A model generated the notes under the pieces. That model ran no database searches and was not told where the DNA came from. It saw nothing but the letters and a program-made list of their open reading frames with translations. The position numbers were made by a program, and so were the translations under genes. This document shows, one piece after another, positions 17,121 through 26,643 of a stretch of 64,000 nt of DNA. Positions within the stretch are counted from its first letter, which is position 1, and every line of letters starts with the position of its first letter. The DNA lies in contig CAZSWT010000004.1 of NCBI GenBank assembly GCA_964611035.1, positions 1 through 64,000 of the forward strand, in the 5' to 3' direction. The DNA is from B33-G16 sp964611035. GTDB lineage: Bacteria > Desulfobacterota > DSM-4660 > Desulfatiglandales > B25-G16.

Positions 17121-18521
17121 ATGAACAACCATAGCCAATTTTCAAATTTCTTTTATCCAAAAAATATTGTGGTTATTGGGGTATCTTCGGAACCGACCAA
17201 TCTCGGCAAAAATATCGTCTTGAACTGCCTGACATTTGGATACCAGGGTGAGATACTATCTTTGGGTTTGAGAAAAGGTGTTGTTTTTGGGCAGCAGATT
17301 TACCAGTCCTTGGAGGAGATCGATCGCCAGATCCACCTTGCCGTCATCCTCACACCGGCAAAAATCATCCCGGAAATCTTAAAACAATGTGGCCGTAAAG
17401 GGATCAAATGGGTAGTGATTGAATCAGGGGGTTTTTCTGAAATGGGGGAAGAGGGTAGTGGCCTGGAAAATGCTTGTATTGAAGTTGCCAGAAAGTATGG
17501 GATTCGATTTATTGGCCCAAACGGCATTGGCATGATTAATATGGAAAATGGTCTTGCCATACCATTTATGCCCTTACAAAGGGATATCTCTTTGGGACCG
17601 GTCTCTATTCTGGCACAGAGCGGAGGCGTGGGATTAAGTTATTTGGGGTTTTTAGCAGAGGAGAATATCGGGATAAGTAAGTTCGTGTCCATGGGAAATA
17701 AATTGAATGTGGATGAAAATGATCTGTTGGAATATTTGATCCATGATGAAGGGACCAGAATCATTCTTTTATATCTTGAGGGTTTTACTGACGGCAGGAG
17801 ATTTATAGAAATCGCCTCAAAATCCAAAAAGCCTATCCTTGTTCATAAGTCGAACCGATTCAAAGCGAGTGCACAGATCGCACATTCCCATACCGCTGCA
17901 CTTCTCTCTGATGACCAACTGGTGGATCACGCCCTTGAGCAAGCCGGATGTGTGCGAGTGAATACCATGGATGATGCCATGGATTATACCAAATCCCTGA
18001 CATTGCCCCCCTTAAAGGGCAATCGGCTTGCCGTGGTGTCCCGCTCAGGAGGTCATGCAGTGATTGCAGCGGATGCCTGTGCCCATTACGGATTTCAACT
18101 TCCATCTTTTCCAGAGGACTTTTTAAAAAAAATCGAGAGCCGACTCAGGGCTCATGTCATCCGCTTGCAAAACCCATTGGATTTAGGCGATCTTTTTGAT
18201 CTCGATGTTTACGAGTATATAGTGGATGAGCTGTTGAAGCGTGAGGATTTGGACGGTATTCTTCTGGGGCATGGATATCGCTACCAGGGATTTGAACAAA
18301 GTTCCTCCCGGAAACTTGTCCAAAAAGTGGCACAACTGGTGGAACGGTATCAAAAACCTGTTGCATTCTTTGTATTTACAGAATCTGTTGAAATAGATCA
18401 CCTGAGAAGACATTCCAATATCCCTATTTTTTCAGCCCCAGAAAATGCCATGAGGGCTTTTTATCTCTCCTATAAATGGGCTTCCAGAAAGCCGATCTCC
18501 ATAGAACCCCAAACCATTTAG
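17121..18521 (+). CDS. ADP-forming acetyl/acyl-CoA synthetase, alpha subunit-like
   Basis: 466 aa. A CoA-binding Rossmann domain (FYPKNIVVIGVSS, residues 10-130) and CoA-ligase domains follow, with the phospho-histidine loop AHSHTAAL (His257) and SRSGGHAVIAAD. This arrangement matches the alpha subunit of ADP-forming acyl-CoA synthetases, which make ATP from acyl-CoA. The ATP-grasp beta subunit is absent here and from the whole window. A second paralogue is at 48088. The substrate is unknown. The beta part may be encoded elsewhere, or this may be a CoA-binding protein of other use. Confidence 0.85.
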   Translation: MNNHSQFSNFFYPKNIVVIGVSSEPTNLGKNIVLNCLTFGYQGEILSLGLRKGVVFGQQIYQSLEEIDRQIHLAVILTPAKIIPEILKQCGRKGIKWVVIESGGFSEMGEEGSGLENACIEVARKYGIRFIGPNGIGMINMENGLAIPFMPLQRDISLGPVSILAQSGGVGLSYLGFLAEENIGISKFVSMGNKLNVDENDLLEYLIHDEGTRIILLYLEGFTDGRRFIEIASKSKKPILVHKSNRFKASAQIAHSHTAALLSDDQLVDHALEQAGCVRVNTMDDAMDYTKSLTLPPLKGNRLAVVSRSGGHAVIAADACAHYGFQLPSFPEDFLKKIESRLRAHVIRLQNPLDLGDLFDLDVYEYIVDELLKREDLDGILLGHGYRYQGFEQSSSRKLVQKVAQLVERYQKPVAFFVFTESVEIDHLRRHSNIPIFSAPENAMRAFYLSYKWASRKPISIEPQTI

Positions 18522-18619
18522 GGCTGTAATTAGTACCAGTATTAATGATAAGGTGGTTATCCACGATGACCTATTGCGTCTGCCCCACATAATGAAAACC
18601 ATTCAATTGCCCCTTCTAA

Positions 18620-18664
18620 TTGACACACAACCTCCTCATCTATATTATATAGTATTCGAGGAGG
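18620..18664 (+). promoter_or_regulatory. Promoter with 7-bp inverted repeat around the -10 (LUD operon)
   Basis: TTGACA (18620-18625), 17-bp spacer, TATTAT (18643-18648). CCTCCTC at 18631-18637 and GAGGAGG at 18658-18664 are exact inverted repeats centred on the -10, a likely repressor site. Confidence 0.65.
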
Positions 18665-18711
18665 AATTCCTGAAAGAGAAAATTGTATCGTTATTTTGAA
18701 GGAGGCACAAT

Positions 18712-19356
18712 ATGGACACACATCAGATAGTTTGGAACGAAAAGGTGGCCAAGAATGTTATCAATCACCTGGAGAAGCGCCGCATGGAAGGGAGCTACTC
18801 CTCAAATGCCTCACAGGCCAAGGACGAGATTGTGGCCATGATTCCGCAGGGGGCGACGGTCTTCCGCTGCGGTTCAATGACAACTGTAGACATGGGCCTT
18901 TGGGAAGAGTTGGATAATCTGTCCGGAATTGAGGTTATTAATCCTTACCAACCCGGACTCTCACCAGAGGAGAGCCTGGAACTCAGGCGCAAAGGTATGA
19001 CGGCTGATGTAATGATCGCAAGTTCTAACTCTGTCACCATAGATGGGAGATTAGTCAACCTCGATGGTATGGGTAACCGTGTAGCGGCCATGATATTCGG
19101 GCCTAAAAAGGTTATTCTGGTAGTCGGGATGAATAAGGTGGCTCCCGATCTGGAGTCGGCTATGGCCAGAGTCAGGAACTACGTAGGACCGATCAACGCC
19201 ATTCGCCTTGGGGTCAATACTCCATGCGTTGAGACCGGGCTGTGTACCGACTGCAAATCGCCACAGCGTATCTGCAACATGTGGAGCATCATAGAGGGGC
19301 ACATGATCAAGGGCCGCATCCATGTAAAACTTGTCGGTGAAAGCCTGGGTTATTAG
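18712..19356 (+). CDS. LUD domain protein (LutC/DUF162-like)
   Basis: 214 aa. The LUD core is visible as MIPQGATVFRCGSMTTVDMG, ADVMIASSNSVTIDGRLVNL and GPKKVILVVGMNKV. A C-terminal CVETGLCTDCKSPQRIC stretch adds four Cys. LUD proteins take part in oxidation of lactate or related 2-hydroxy acids. The next gene, 19 bases on, is an FMN-dependent 2-hydroxy-acid dehydrogenase relative, which supports such a role. A GAAGGAGGCACAAT ribosome site fixes the start. Confidence 0.88.
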   Translation: MDTHQIVWNEKVAKNVINHLEKRRMEGSYSSNASQAKDEIVAMIPQGATVFRCGSMTTVDMGLWEELDNLSGIEVINPYQPGLSPEESLELRRKGMTADVMIASSNSVTIDGRLVNLDGMGNRVAAMIFGPKKVILVVGMNKVAPDLESAMARVRNYVGPINAIRLGVNTPCVETGLCTDCKSPQRICNMWSIIEGHMIKGRIHVKLVGESLGY

Positions 19357-19374
19357 CTGAAAGGAGTAAGCCCT

Positions 19375-20331
19375 ATGGATCTCACAGAGCTTTATCAGAA
19401 GGGTGAAGAACTTCTCAGGAAAAGGGATATAGGGGTGTATTTGGACGGGGTGGAGACTGGATTTATTCTGTCTCACAACCGCCGTGTTCTTGATCGATAT
19501 ACCTTCAGGCAACGATGCATCGATGCAGTAGAATCCAACACACATTGTAAGGTATTGGGAATAGAGCTTTCGACTCCTGTAATCATGTCAGCAATCACAA
19601 CCCCGCTCCCCGCTATTGTGGAAAATGGCCTTACAGAAGTGGCGCTTGCCCTTAAAGAGGTTGGAAGCCTTCTATGGACGGGGTCAGTTATCCCTAAAAA
19701 CCTCAAGGAGATCGTCCAAACAGGAGTCCCAGTTGCAGCGAACGTAAAACCCCTTGAGGATCGTAAGGAATTGTTCAGTGCCCTCGACGAATTTCAGGAG
19801 GCAGGTGTCAACTGGGTGGGCATTGAAATTGACGCCGCACTGGGGACCAAGATAGGAGATAAGCCAATGGCAGCAGGATGCGCTCCGCTCTTCATGAAAG
19901 AACTCCGGGAGATCAGGAAAAAAGTATTCACTCCCCTGATCTTCAAAGGGATTCTGAGTCGAGCTGACGCTATAAAATCCGTGGATGCCGGTGCAGATGG
20001 AATCATGGTCTCCAATCACGGTGCACATACCCTGGACTACCTTCCCCATCCACTGCAGGTGATGGATGAAATCGTTTCAGAAGTGAGCGGAAAGGTAGCG
20101 ATAATGGTAGATGGTGGATTCAGGCGCGGCAGTGATGTACTTAAAGGCCTCGCTTTTGGTGCTTCTCTTGTGGGCATCGGCCGGCCAATTCTCTATGGAT
20201 TAGCCGCAGATGGGAGGGAAGGGGTAAAAGGTGTAGTAAATGGGATTACTCAGGAACTCAAGCGTATTATGACCCTCGTGGGAGTTCCTGAACCGGGACA
20301 AGTCCCTCACGATATTTTAATAGCTGATTGA
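19375..20331 (+). CDS. FMN-dependent alpha-hydroxy-acid dehydrogenase family protein
   Basis: 318 aa, a TIM-barrel flavoprotein of the glycolate/lactate oxidase family. Seen motifs: TPVIMSAITTPLPA, PLIFKGILSRADA (FMN-binding Lys), ADGIMVSNHGAHTLDYLPHP (catalytic His followed by Gly; the usual G-G-R-Q Arg region is altered to GAHTLD) and MVDGGFRRGSDVLKGLAFGA. The altered Arg position that normally binds the carboxylate suggests a changed substrate. Co-transcribed with the LUD gene. Confidence 0.85.
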   Translation: MDLTELYQKGEELLRKRDIGVYLDGVETGFILSHNRRVLDRYTFRQRCIDAVESNTHCKVLGIELSTPVIMSAITTPLPAIVENGLTEVALALKEVGSLLWTGSVIPKNLKEIVQTGVPVAANVKPLEDRKELFSALDEFQEAGVNWVGIEIDAALGTKIGDKPMAAGCAPLFMKELREIRKKVFTPLIFKGILSRADAIKSVDAGADGIMVSNHGAHTLDYLPHPLQVMDEIVSEVSGKVAIMVDGGFRRGSDVLKGLAFGASLVGIGRPILYGLAADGREGVKGVVNGITQELKRIMTLVGVPEPGQVPHDILIAD

Positions 20332-20340
20332 CCAGAGCCG

Positions 20341-21225
20341 GTGAGCACTATGAAAAAGAAAGTAATAAACTTTGAATCCAGGGAGCGCCTTTTTGAAAAG
20401 GTAGAATCTTATATCGAATCAATAGAACTCTTTTTAGAGGAACAGGATAAAGCCGTTCCCCTGCTTTTAAAGGCATTTAAGTATGCTGATCAGGAATTGA
20501 AGCATGAGATAATCCTGCTTCTGGGTAGCTGGGCTAAACAGGAAGTGGCCTGGCCGTTGTATGAGATCCTTGACGATACAAAGGAAAACAAAGATATTCG
20601 CAATTCCGCTTCCATTGAACTCAGCGTTATCTTCCCATTTCTTAAAGAGCCCCAACCCTTACTGGATCGTTTGCTGGAAGATCTTAAGAGCCCTGACGCT
20701 GAACTGCGGATATATGCTGCTTTTGCTCTTGGGTGGGAGGGAAATACTCAGGCTGCTATACCTCTCATTGAGCTCCTGTATGACTCTGATATTCGTGTCC
20801 AACAAACCGCGGTCAATGCCCTTTCTAATATGAGGGATGATCGCATCTTTAGCCTGATGCTGGAGCGATTGGAACATGGGCCTTTTGAACAAAAAAGGTG
20901 CATCCTTCTTAATCTGTGGCGTTTTTATTCTAAGCAAAAAGAGGTGATATCGGTGTATCTCAAATACCTGAATCATGAGGATTCAGATCTTCGTTTCAAC
21001 ACCCTGGTACTTCTTGGATCGATAACAGAGGCCAAAGACTATGTGTCGGTGTATCGTAGGTGTTTGAGGGACAAGGATACCCGTATTCGTGCTCTGGCTT
21101 TAAGGGAGTTAAATGAGGCCAACAGAGAGGATCTTCTTGGATTTAAAGAAGAGATTGAAGAGATGCTGTCTGAGCCTGATATGAAGGTTAAGCAGGCCGC
21201 AATAAATATTTTGAAACGATTGTAA
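20341..21225 (+). CDS. HEAT-repeat protein
   Basis: 294 aa from a GTG start 9 bases after the FMN dehydrogenase. It is built of alpha-helical HEAT/PBS-lyase-like repeats (for example DAELRIYAAFALGWEG, DIRVQQTAVNALSNM, DTRIRALALRELNEA). Such proteins are protein-binding scaffolds. Its place as third gene of the LUD operon suggests a partner for those enzymes; no catalytic motif is seen. Confidence 0.8.
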   Translation: MSTMKKKVINFESRERLFEKVESYIESIELFLEEQDKAVPLLLKAFKYADQELKHEIILLLGSWAKQEVAWPLYEILDDTKENKDIRNSASIELSVIFPFLKEPQPLLDRLLEDLKSPDAELRIYAAFALGWEGNTQAAIPLIELLYDSDIRVQQTAVNALSNMRDDRIFSLMLERLEHGPFEQKRCILLNLWRFYSKQKEVISVYLKYLNHEDSDLRFNTLVLLGSITEAKDYVSVYRRCLRDKDTRIRALALRELNEANREDLLGFKEEIEEMLSEPDMKVKQAAINILKRL

Positions 21226-21242
21226 ATAGAGAGAGTCAGGGA

Positions 21243-22130
21243 TCAGCTTAAACCTGCTGCGGAGAGGATATCGGGCACCAGCTCCTCTCTGCCAATGGCC
21301 ATTATGTGCACACCATCACACATCTTCTCTTTCTTTATTCTCTTTATCATCCGGCCGGCGATCTCAATACCCTTATCAAGTGCCCTGCCTTTTGGTGCAG
21401 AGGACATTTCATCGATTAATTCCTGTGGAACGTTGACACCGGCAACATTTTTATTCATAAACTTTCCCATTGGAGCCGAGGTGAGCAGAATGATACCTGC
21501 CAATATCTTCACCGGAAATTGCTTTGCATAATCCATAAACTTTGCGAAATTATCCAGGTCATATACCGCCTGGGTTTGGATAAATTCAGCACCTGTCTCA
21601 ACCTTTTTTTCAAATTTGATGAGCTGGGGTTCAATGGGATTGGCCTCGGGTGTAACAATTGCTCCTGCACAAAAAGATACACTGCCATCCAAATCATTAC
21701 CCCCCAGATCTTTTCCTTTTTCCAGTCGTCGTATTGTAGCGAGGAGTTGACTGGAATCCAGGTCAAAAACCCCCTTTGCCTCCTTATGGTCACCTAAGAT
21801 TACAGAATCACCTGTAAGACAGAGCACGTTATTAATCCCCCTGCTTGAAGCAAATAAAAGATCAGCCTGGAGAGCGAGGCGATTTCGATCTCGACAGGTC
21901 ATTTGCAAAATGGGCTCTCCACCCATCTCTTTTACAAGCAGGGCACCTCCCAGAGAGGGGAATCTCATAACAGAACTCTGGTGATCGGTGACATTCATTG
22001 CATCCACCTTATCCTTTAAAAGCTCAATGTGGTGATGCATCTTTTCCAGATTAGTCCCTTTGGGTGGTGCCACCTCAGAGGTGACTAAAAATTTACCTAA
22101 TTTCAGGGCTTTTTTGAATGATGAAGCCAT
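21243..22130 (-). CDS. metF: Methylene-tetrahydrofolate reductase (MetF)
   Basis: 295 aa TIM barrel. Key MetF residues are present: Glu19 (TSEVAPPKG), Asp108 (LCLTGDSV) and Gln187 (FIQTQAVYD). It reduces methylene-THF to methyl-THF in the methyl branch of the Wood-Ljungdahl pathway. It is last in a minus-strand cluster with MetV, a NuoF/GltD fusion, NuoE and a NuoG-like protein, and is the likely catalytic subunit. Short anaerobe-type MetF proteins of this size need partner subunits for electron supply. Confidence 0.92.
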   Translation of the reverse strand: MASSFKKALKLGKFLVTSEVAPPKGTNLEKMHHHIELLKDKVDAMNVTDHQSSVMRFPSLGGALLVKEMGGEPILQMTCRDRNRLALQADLLFASSRGINNVLCLTGDSVILGDHKEAKGVFDLDSSQLLATIRRLEKGKDLGGNDLDGSVSFCAGAIVTPEANPIEPQLIKFEKKVETGAEFIQTQAVYDLDNFAKFMDYAKQFPVKILAGIILLTSAPMGKFMNKNVAGVNVPQELIDEMSSAPKGRALDKGIEIAGRMIKRIKKEKMCDGVHIMAIGREELVPDILSAAGLS

Positions 22131-22225
22131 GCTTAACCTCTCAAAGTATTTTTTCTCTCCCAGAGACTGTGGAGCCGCTGAGTCTTTGCCCTGAATTCCT
22201 GAAAGGGGAATTCAGGGGATATGCA

Positions 22226-22900
22226 CTACTGGACTGAGGCCGATTGAGATGAAGCCTCCAGGATTATTTTCCCCGGTGAGGGCTCTCCCTGGTGATTTCG
22301 CGGTTTCTGATATGTTCTCATTAGATCGAGACGGCCCAGTTCTTTCAACCGGTTGTAAATCAGGGTCCACGCACAATCCTTTTCCGAATCAATCTCGCAT
22401 TTACCATTGTTTGTTCCCCCGCAAGGACCATTAACGAGCCCTTTATGGCATGAGGTGACCGGGCAGATTCCCCCTGTCTCCCCCAAGATGCAGGTACCGC
22501 ACTGAGTACATATCTCATCAAATTGACCAATGCCGTTCTCTTTTCCGATGAATAGGGTATCCAGGGCAGGGATAACCATTTTTTTTAACTGTCTTGCGAT
22601 GGTCTGCACCCCAAAGGCGCATGTCATAATCAACAGGACATCTGCCTGGTCAATCTGCTGTCCATATTCCTTGAGGGCCTCGCCTGTCAGATTGTCGCAT
22701 GCTACCGGTAATATCATTGTTCCAGTAACCATCTTTCCTTGACCGGATAAACGCTCTTTCATGGCCCTCACCTCAGGTTCCCCTCCTGTCCGAGTCAGGG
22801 TGGTGCATGTACCGCACCCGATGATGAAAATCCTTCCCAGTCCATTGAGAAGGCGGTCAATCTCTTCCTCTGGTTTTTTCTTAGTGATAGATCTGATCAT
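22226..22900 (-). CDS. metV: MetV-type partner of MetF (methylene-THF reductase C-terminal domain)
   Basis: 224 aa. An N-terminal Rossmann-like part has GCGTCTTLTRTGGEPE, and a middle segment has MTCAFGVQTIARQL. A Cys-rich C-terminal region (CTQCGTC, CPVTSCHKGLVNGPCGG, GKCEI) binds Zn and/or Fe-S. MetV passes electrons to MetF in acetogens and sulfate reducers. It starts 10 bases after the NuoF-like gene ends, so it is in the same operon. Confidence 0.9.
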   Translation of the reverse strand: MIRSITKKKPEEEIDRLLNGLGRIFIIGCGTCTTLTRTGGEPEVRAMKERLSGQGKMVTGTMILPVACDNLTGEALKEYGQQIDQADVLLIMTCAFGVQTIARQLKKMVIPALDTLFIGKENGIGQFDEICTQCGTCILGETGGICPVTSCHKGLVNGPCGGTNNGKCEIDSEKDCAWTLIYNRLKELGRLDLMRTYQKPRNHQGEPSPGKIILEASSQSASVQ

Positions 22901-22910
22901 ATGCTTTCTC

Positions 22911-25900
22911 CTATTTTTCCTCTAAGTCACACCTGAGGCATCTTAAAGCCTCCCGGTGGGCCTCCTCCTTAGAGAATCCTTTCTCTACCTCTCTAAAGTC
23001 CCTTACCCTTTCTTCTGGCTTCTCAAGCTGGATCTTGATCCTCGGTTTTTCTTCGGTGGTTTCCTCATCCAGTGCCAGACCAATATCCTCCTTCATTGCA
23101 GTCTTTTCATCCACAATTTCTACCCTTCCTTTTTCTCCTTTAAGGTATTTGTCTATTGCGAGTGCCGCCCTTCTGCCTGAGGCGATTGCATTTATGACAA
23201 TACTTGGTCCTGTGGTAAAATCGCCTCCTGCAAAAACACTGGGGATATTTGTAGCAAGGGTATTTTCATCTACCGCAAGACTACCCCATAGGGCCCTTTC
23301 AAGCTGGCTGTCTTTGGATAGAAAAGAGATATCGGGCGCCTGTCCGATGGAAATAATGATAGTTTCGGCCTCCACCATCTGGGTCACCTTCTCGTTAACA
23401 CTGAGAGAGGAATGTCCCTCTTCGTCAAAAACCGTCATACTGCGCATAAACTCAATGCCGGTGATTGTACCACCGTTATGTATAATCTGCTTGGGAGCCC
23501 ATAAAGGATTGATAACGATTCCCTCCTCAATGGCCTCCTCAATGTCTTTCTCCCATGCAGGCATTTCCTCCTTTGTCCTCCGATAGAATATTTGAACGTC
23601 CTGGGCGCCCACCCTGAGGGCGGTTCTGGCCACATCAATAGCAACATTACCTCCTCCCAAGACCACTACCTTTCCTTTTAGCTGTATCTCCTTGCCGCTC
23701 CTGATGTCTGTTAAAAATTGAAGGCCGTAATGAAGACCGGCTAAACCTTCTTCTTCGCCAGGAATGTTGATCCTCTTGCTGGCCTGGGCTCCTGCGCCAA
23801 TAAATACGGAGTGATACCCCTCTTCTAAAAGGTCATTTACGGTATGTTGGGCATCGATGGGTGAGTTATACCTGATCTCTACGCCACAACTTTCGATGTA
23901 GGCAACCTCCTCTTGAATCACCTTGCGGGGGAGACGGAATTCCGGAATCGCAATTCCCAGCATCCCTCCAGCCACGGATTGAGACTCAAATACAGTCACC
24001 TTGTATCCCATTTTTGCCAGAAAGTAGGCACAGGTCAATCCGGTTGGCCCTGCACCCACCACAGCTACCTTCTGGGTTTTTGTTACCGGAAACGGCTCTT
24101 TTGGCTTACCTATATGATCAAAATACCAGTCTGAGGCAAATCGCTTGAGAGAGCGGATCGCAACCGGTTCATCCAATTCACCTCGCCGACATTTTAATTC
24201 ACAGGGATGGATACAGATCCGACCACATACAGCGGGAAAGGGATTTCTCTCCCTGATAATTTCTACTGATTTTTCATATTTATCAGCTGCAATAGCAGCC
24301 ACGTAATTGGGCACATCAATCCCTGCGGGGCAGGCGTGCTGGCAGGCAGATATGACCATAGAGTCACAAACAGCTCCAGCACAGCGATGTTCCAGGATAT
24401 GATCCTCATATTCCTCTAAGAAAAAATTAAGGGTAGAAAGGGCAGGTTTGGGAGCCGTCTGCCCAAGACCGCATAGGGAGGTGCTTATTATGGTTTCTCC
24501 CAGATCCCTGATTGTCTGAATATCCTCAATCCGACCTCTTCCCTGTGTAATCCGTGTCAGAATCTCCAGCAATTGGGTGGTCCCCAGCCTACAGGGAGCA
24601 CATTTCCCACAGGATTCCGATTGGGTAAAACTCAAAAAGAACCGGGCCATTTCCACCATGCAGTTATTTTCATCCATAACCACCATACCGCCTGAACCCA
24701 TGATAGATCCAATTCGCTGGAGGGTATCGTAATCTATGGGAAGGTTTAGATACTGGGCAGGCACGCAACCGCCCGATGGCCCCCCCATCTGGACGGCCTT
24801 GAACCTTCTTCCCTTTGGAATGCCATCGCCAATATCAAAAATTACGTCTCTGATGGTCACACCTATAGGGACCTCCACCAGGCCAGTGTTGTTCACCTTG
24901 CCAGCCAGGGAAAAAATTTTGGTCCCTTTGCTCTTCTCTGTGCCTACTTGGGTATACCATTCCATGCCGTTTTTAATGATCAACGGAACATTGGCCCACG
25001 TCTCCACATTGTTGATATTGGTGGGTTTGCCATTCAATCCTGCTTGAGCGGGGAAAGGCGGTCTGGCCCTCGGCATCCCTCGCTTCCCCTCAATGGAGGC
25101 CATGAGGGCAGTTTCTTCGCCACAGACAAAGGCCCCTGCGCCCATCTTCAGGGAAATATCAAAATTAAGACCGGACCCCAAGATATTCTCCCCTAGAAGA
25201 CCCAGCTCCTTCATTTGTTCTAAGGCAATTTTCAGGTGCTCAATAGCAATGGGGTATTCTTCCCGCACATAAATGTGGCCGTGTTCTGCTCCAATGGCAT
25301 ACGCACCGATGAGCATTCCCTCAAGCACGGCATGCGGATCACCTTCCAGAACCGCACGATCCATAAATGCACCTGGGTCGCCCTCATCAGCATTGCAGAT
25401 GATATATTTGGGTTTTCCGGCTGCCTGGCGGGCAAACCCCCATTTTATTCCTGTAGGAAAACCGGCACCACCCCTGCCTCTGAGTTTGGCGGCAGTTACC
25501 TCATCGATCACCTGATCTGGGGTCATCCTGGAGAGCGCCTTGACAATGGCCTGATATCCACCAGCGGCAATGTAATGTTCCATGTTCGTGGGGTCGATTT
25601 TTCCGCAGTTGCCCAATACCCTTTTCACCTGTTTCTTATAAAAGGGGATCTGATTGCGATAATAAATGGGATTTCCTGTCAAGGCATCCTTATAGGCCAA
25701 GTGATCAATTAACTGGTTTTTCTTCAGGGTAAGATCTATGATCTCTGTGGCATCTTCAGGAGACACTTCCTGATACTGAACTCCTAACGGATCAATGTAC
25801 ATTACCGGCGCCTTAGCACAAATCCCATGACATCCGGTGGAGCGGACCTCTACTTGGCCAGAAAGGCCCTGTTTTTTGACCTCCTCTTCAAGGGCAGATC

Positions 25901-26030
25901 GAAGGTCAGCAGCACCATAAGCGCGACAGCCAGTCATACATACATGTAGACATATTTTTCCCTCATCCTGCTGGGCAAGTATTTTATTCCGGTACCACTC
26001 TAATTCCTCAATGGATAAAAGCCTATTCAT
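22911..26030 (-). CDS. NuoF-like NADH-binding subunit fused to GltD/NfnB-like flavoprotein
   Basis: 1039 aa. Residues 20-110: thioredoxin-like [2Fe-2S] domain (C27, C31 or C35, C67, C71). 180-450: NuoF core with GRGGAGFP for NADH/FMN and an SLBB region. 470-525: 4Fe-4S site (SCGKCAPC and C520). 545-640: GltD-type Fe-S helical domain (CQHACPAGIDVP, CGRICIHPCELKCRRG). 650-1039: FAD and NAD(P) Rossmann domains (VVGAGPTGLTCAYF, VLGGGNVAIDVA). It oxidises NAD(P)H and holds two flavins, the layout expected of a flavin-based bifurcating or transhydrogenating hub. It overlaps the NuoE gene by 4 bases. Confidence 0.9.
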   Translation of the reverse strand: MNRLLSIEELEWYRNKILAQQDEGKICLHVCMTGCRAYGAADLRSALEEEVKKQGLSGQVEVRSTGCHGICAKAPVMYIDPLGVQYQEVSPEDATEIIDLTLKKNQLIDHLAYKDALTGNPIYYRNQIPFYKKQVKRVLGNCGKIDPTNMEHYIAAGGYQAIVKALSRMTPDQVIDEVTAAKLRGRGGAGFPTGIKWGFARQAAGKPKYIICNADEGDPGAFMDRAVLEGDPHAVLEGMLIGAYAIGAEHGHIYVREEYPIAIEHLKIALEQMKELGLLGENILGSGLNFDISLKMGAGAFVCGEETALMASIEGKRGMPRARPPFPAQAGLNGKPTNINNVETWANVPLIIKNGMEWYTQVGTEKSKGTKIFSLAGKVNNTGLVEVPIGVTIRDVIFDIGDGIPKGRRFKAVQMGGPSGGCVPAQYLNLPIDYDTLQRIGSIMGSGGMVVMDENNCMVEMARFFLSFTQSESCGKCAPCRLGTTQLLEILTRITQGRGRIEDIQTIRDLGETIISTSLCGLGQTAPKPALSTLNFFLEEYEDHILEHRCAGAVCDSMVISACQHACPAGIDVPNYVAAIAADKYEKSVEIIRERNPFPAVCGRICIHPCELKCRRGELDEPVAIRSLKRFASDWYFDHIGKPKEPFPVTKTQKVAVVGAGPTGLTCAYFLAKMGYKVTVFESQSVAGGMLGIAIPEFRLPRKVIQEEVAYIESCGVEIRYNSPIDAQHTVNDLLEEGYHSVFIGAGAQASKRINIPGEEEGLAGLHYGLQFLTDIRSGKEIQLKGKVVVLGGGNVAIDVARTALRVGAQDVQIFYRRTKEEMPAWEKDIEEAIEEGIVINPLWAPKQIIHNGGTITGIEFMRSMTVFDEEGHSSLSVNEKVTQMVEAETIIISIGQAPDISFLSKDSQLERALWGSLAVDENTLATNIPSVFAGGDFTTGPSIVINAIASGRRAALAIDKYLKGEKGRVEIVDEKTAMKEDIGLALDEETTEEKPRIKIQLEKPEERVRDFREVEKGFSKEEAHREALRCLRCDLEEK

Positions 26031-26521
26031 CCGTTTTTATCCTCCCCCTTCTCCTTCCCGTACTCGGCTAATATATTGGTCAGCTTTGGTGGAGATAGTT
26101 TGCCAAAATAGGTTCTGTTCACCATCATGACAGGGGCAAGAAAACAGGCCCCCAGACAAGCCACAGTCTCAAGGGTGAATTGATAATCAGAACTGGTCTC
26201 GCCCTCATCCAGCCCCAACTCTTTTTTCACGAACCTCAAGATGCTTCGGCCTCCCTTGACGTGACAGGCCGTACCACGACATACCCTGATCACATATTTT
26301 CCTTTGGGCTTCATGGATAAACCAGCATAAAAGGATATTACGCCTTGTACCTGACTTGGAAAGAGATTCAGGGCCTCTGCAATGGTCTCAATGGATTCCT
26401 CTGGTATGTAACCAAATGTCTCCTGGATATCTTGTAATAGAGGGATCAAGGCCCATGTCTCAACCCTGTGTTTATCTATAATGGCCTCGAATTTACGCCA
26501 GTCTATTTCTTGTGGCTCCAT
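26027..26521 (-). CDS. NuoE-like [2Fe-2S] subunit
   Basis: 164 aa from ATG 26521; the open frame extends upstream but the NuoE family begins here (MEPQEIDWRKFEAII). The [2Fe-2S] ligands are CRGTAC (C-x4-C) and CLGAC (C-x3-C). It pairs with NuoF in complex I, formate dehydrogenases and bifurcating hydrogenases. Its stop overlaps the NuoF-fusion start, so translation is coupled. Confidence 0.9.
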   Translation of the reverse strand: MEPQEIDWRKFEAIIDKHRVETWALIPLLQDIQETFGYIPEESIETIAEALNLFPSQVQGVISFYAGLSMKPKGKYVIRVCRGTACHVKGGRSILRFVKKELGLDEGETSSDYQFTLETVACLGACFLAPVMMVNRTYFGKLSPPKLTNILAEYGKEKGEDKNG

Positions 26522-26643
26522 GATTAGACCCTTCGTTGCAAAAATTCTGTTTTTTCTGGCGGAACATTTTTTAGCGAATTCCGTATTTGATACTGGATAC
26601 TGGTTACTGGATATTAAGTACATCGAGCATCAAGTATCCAGTT

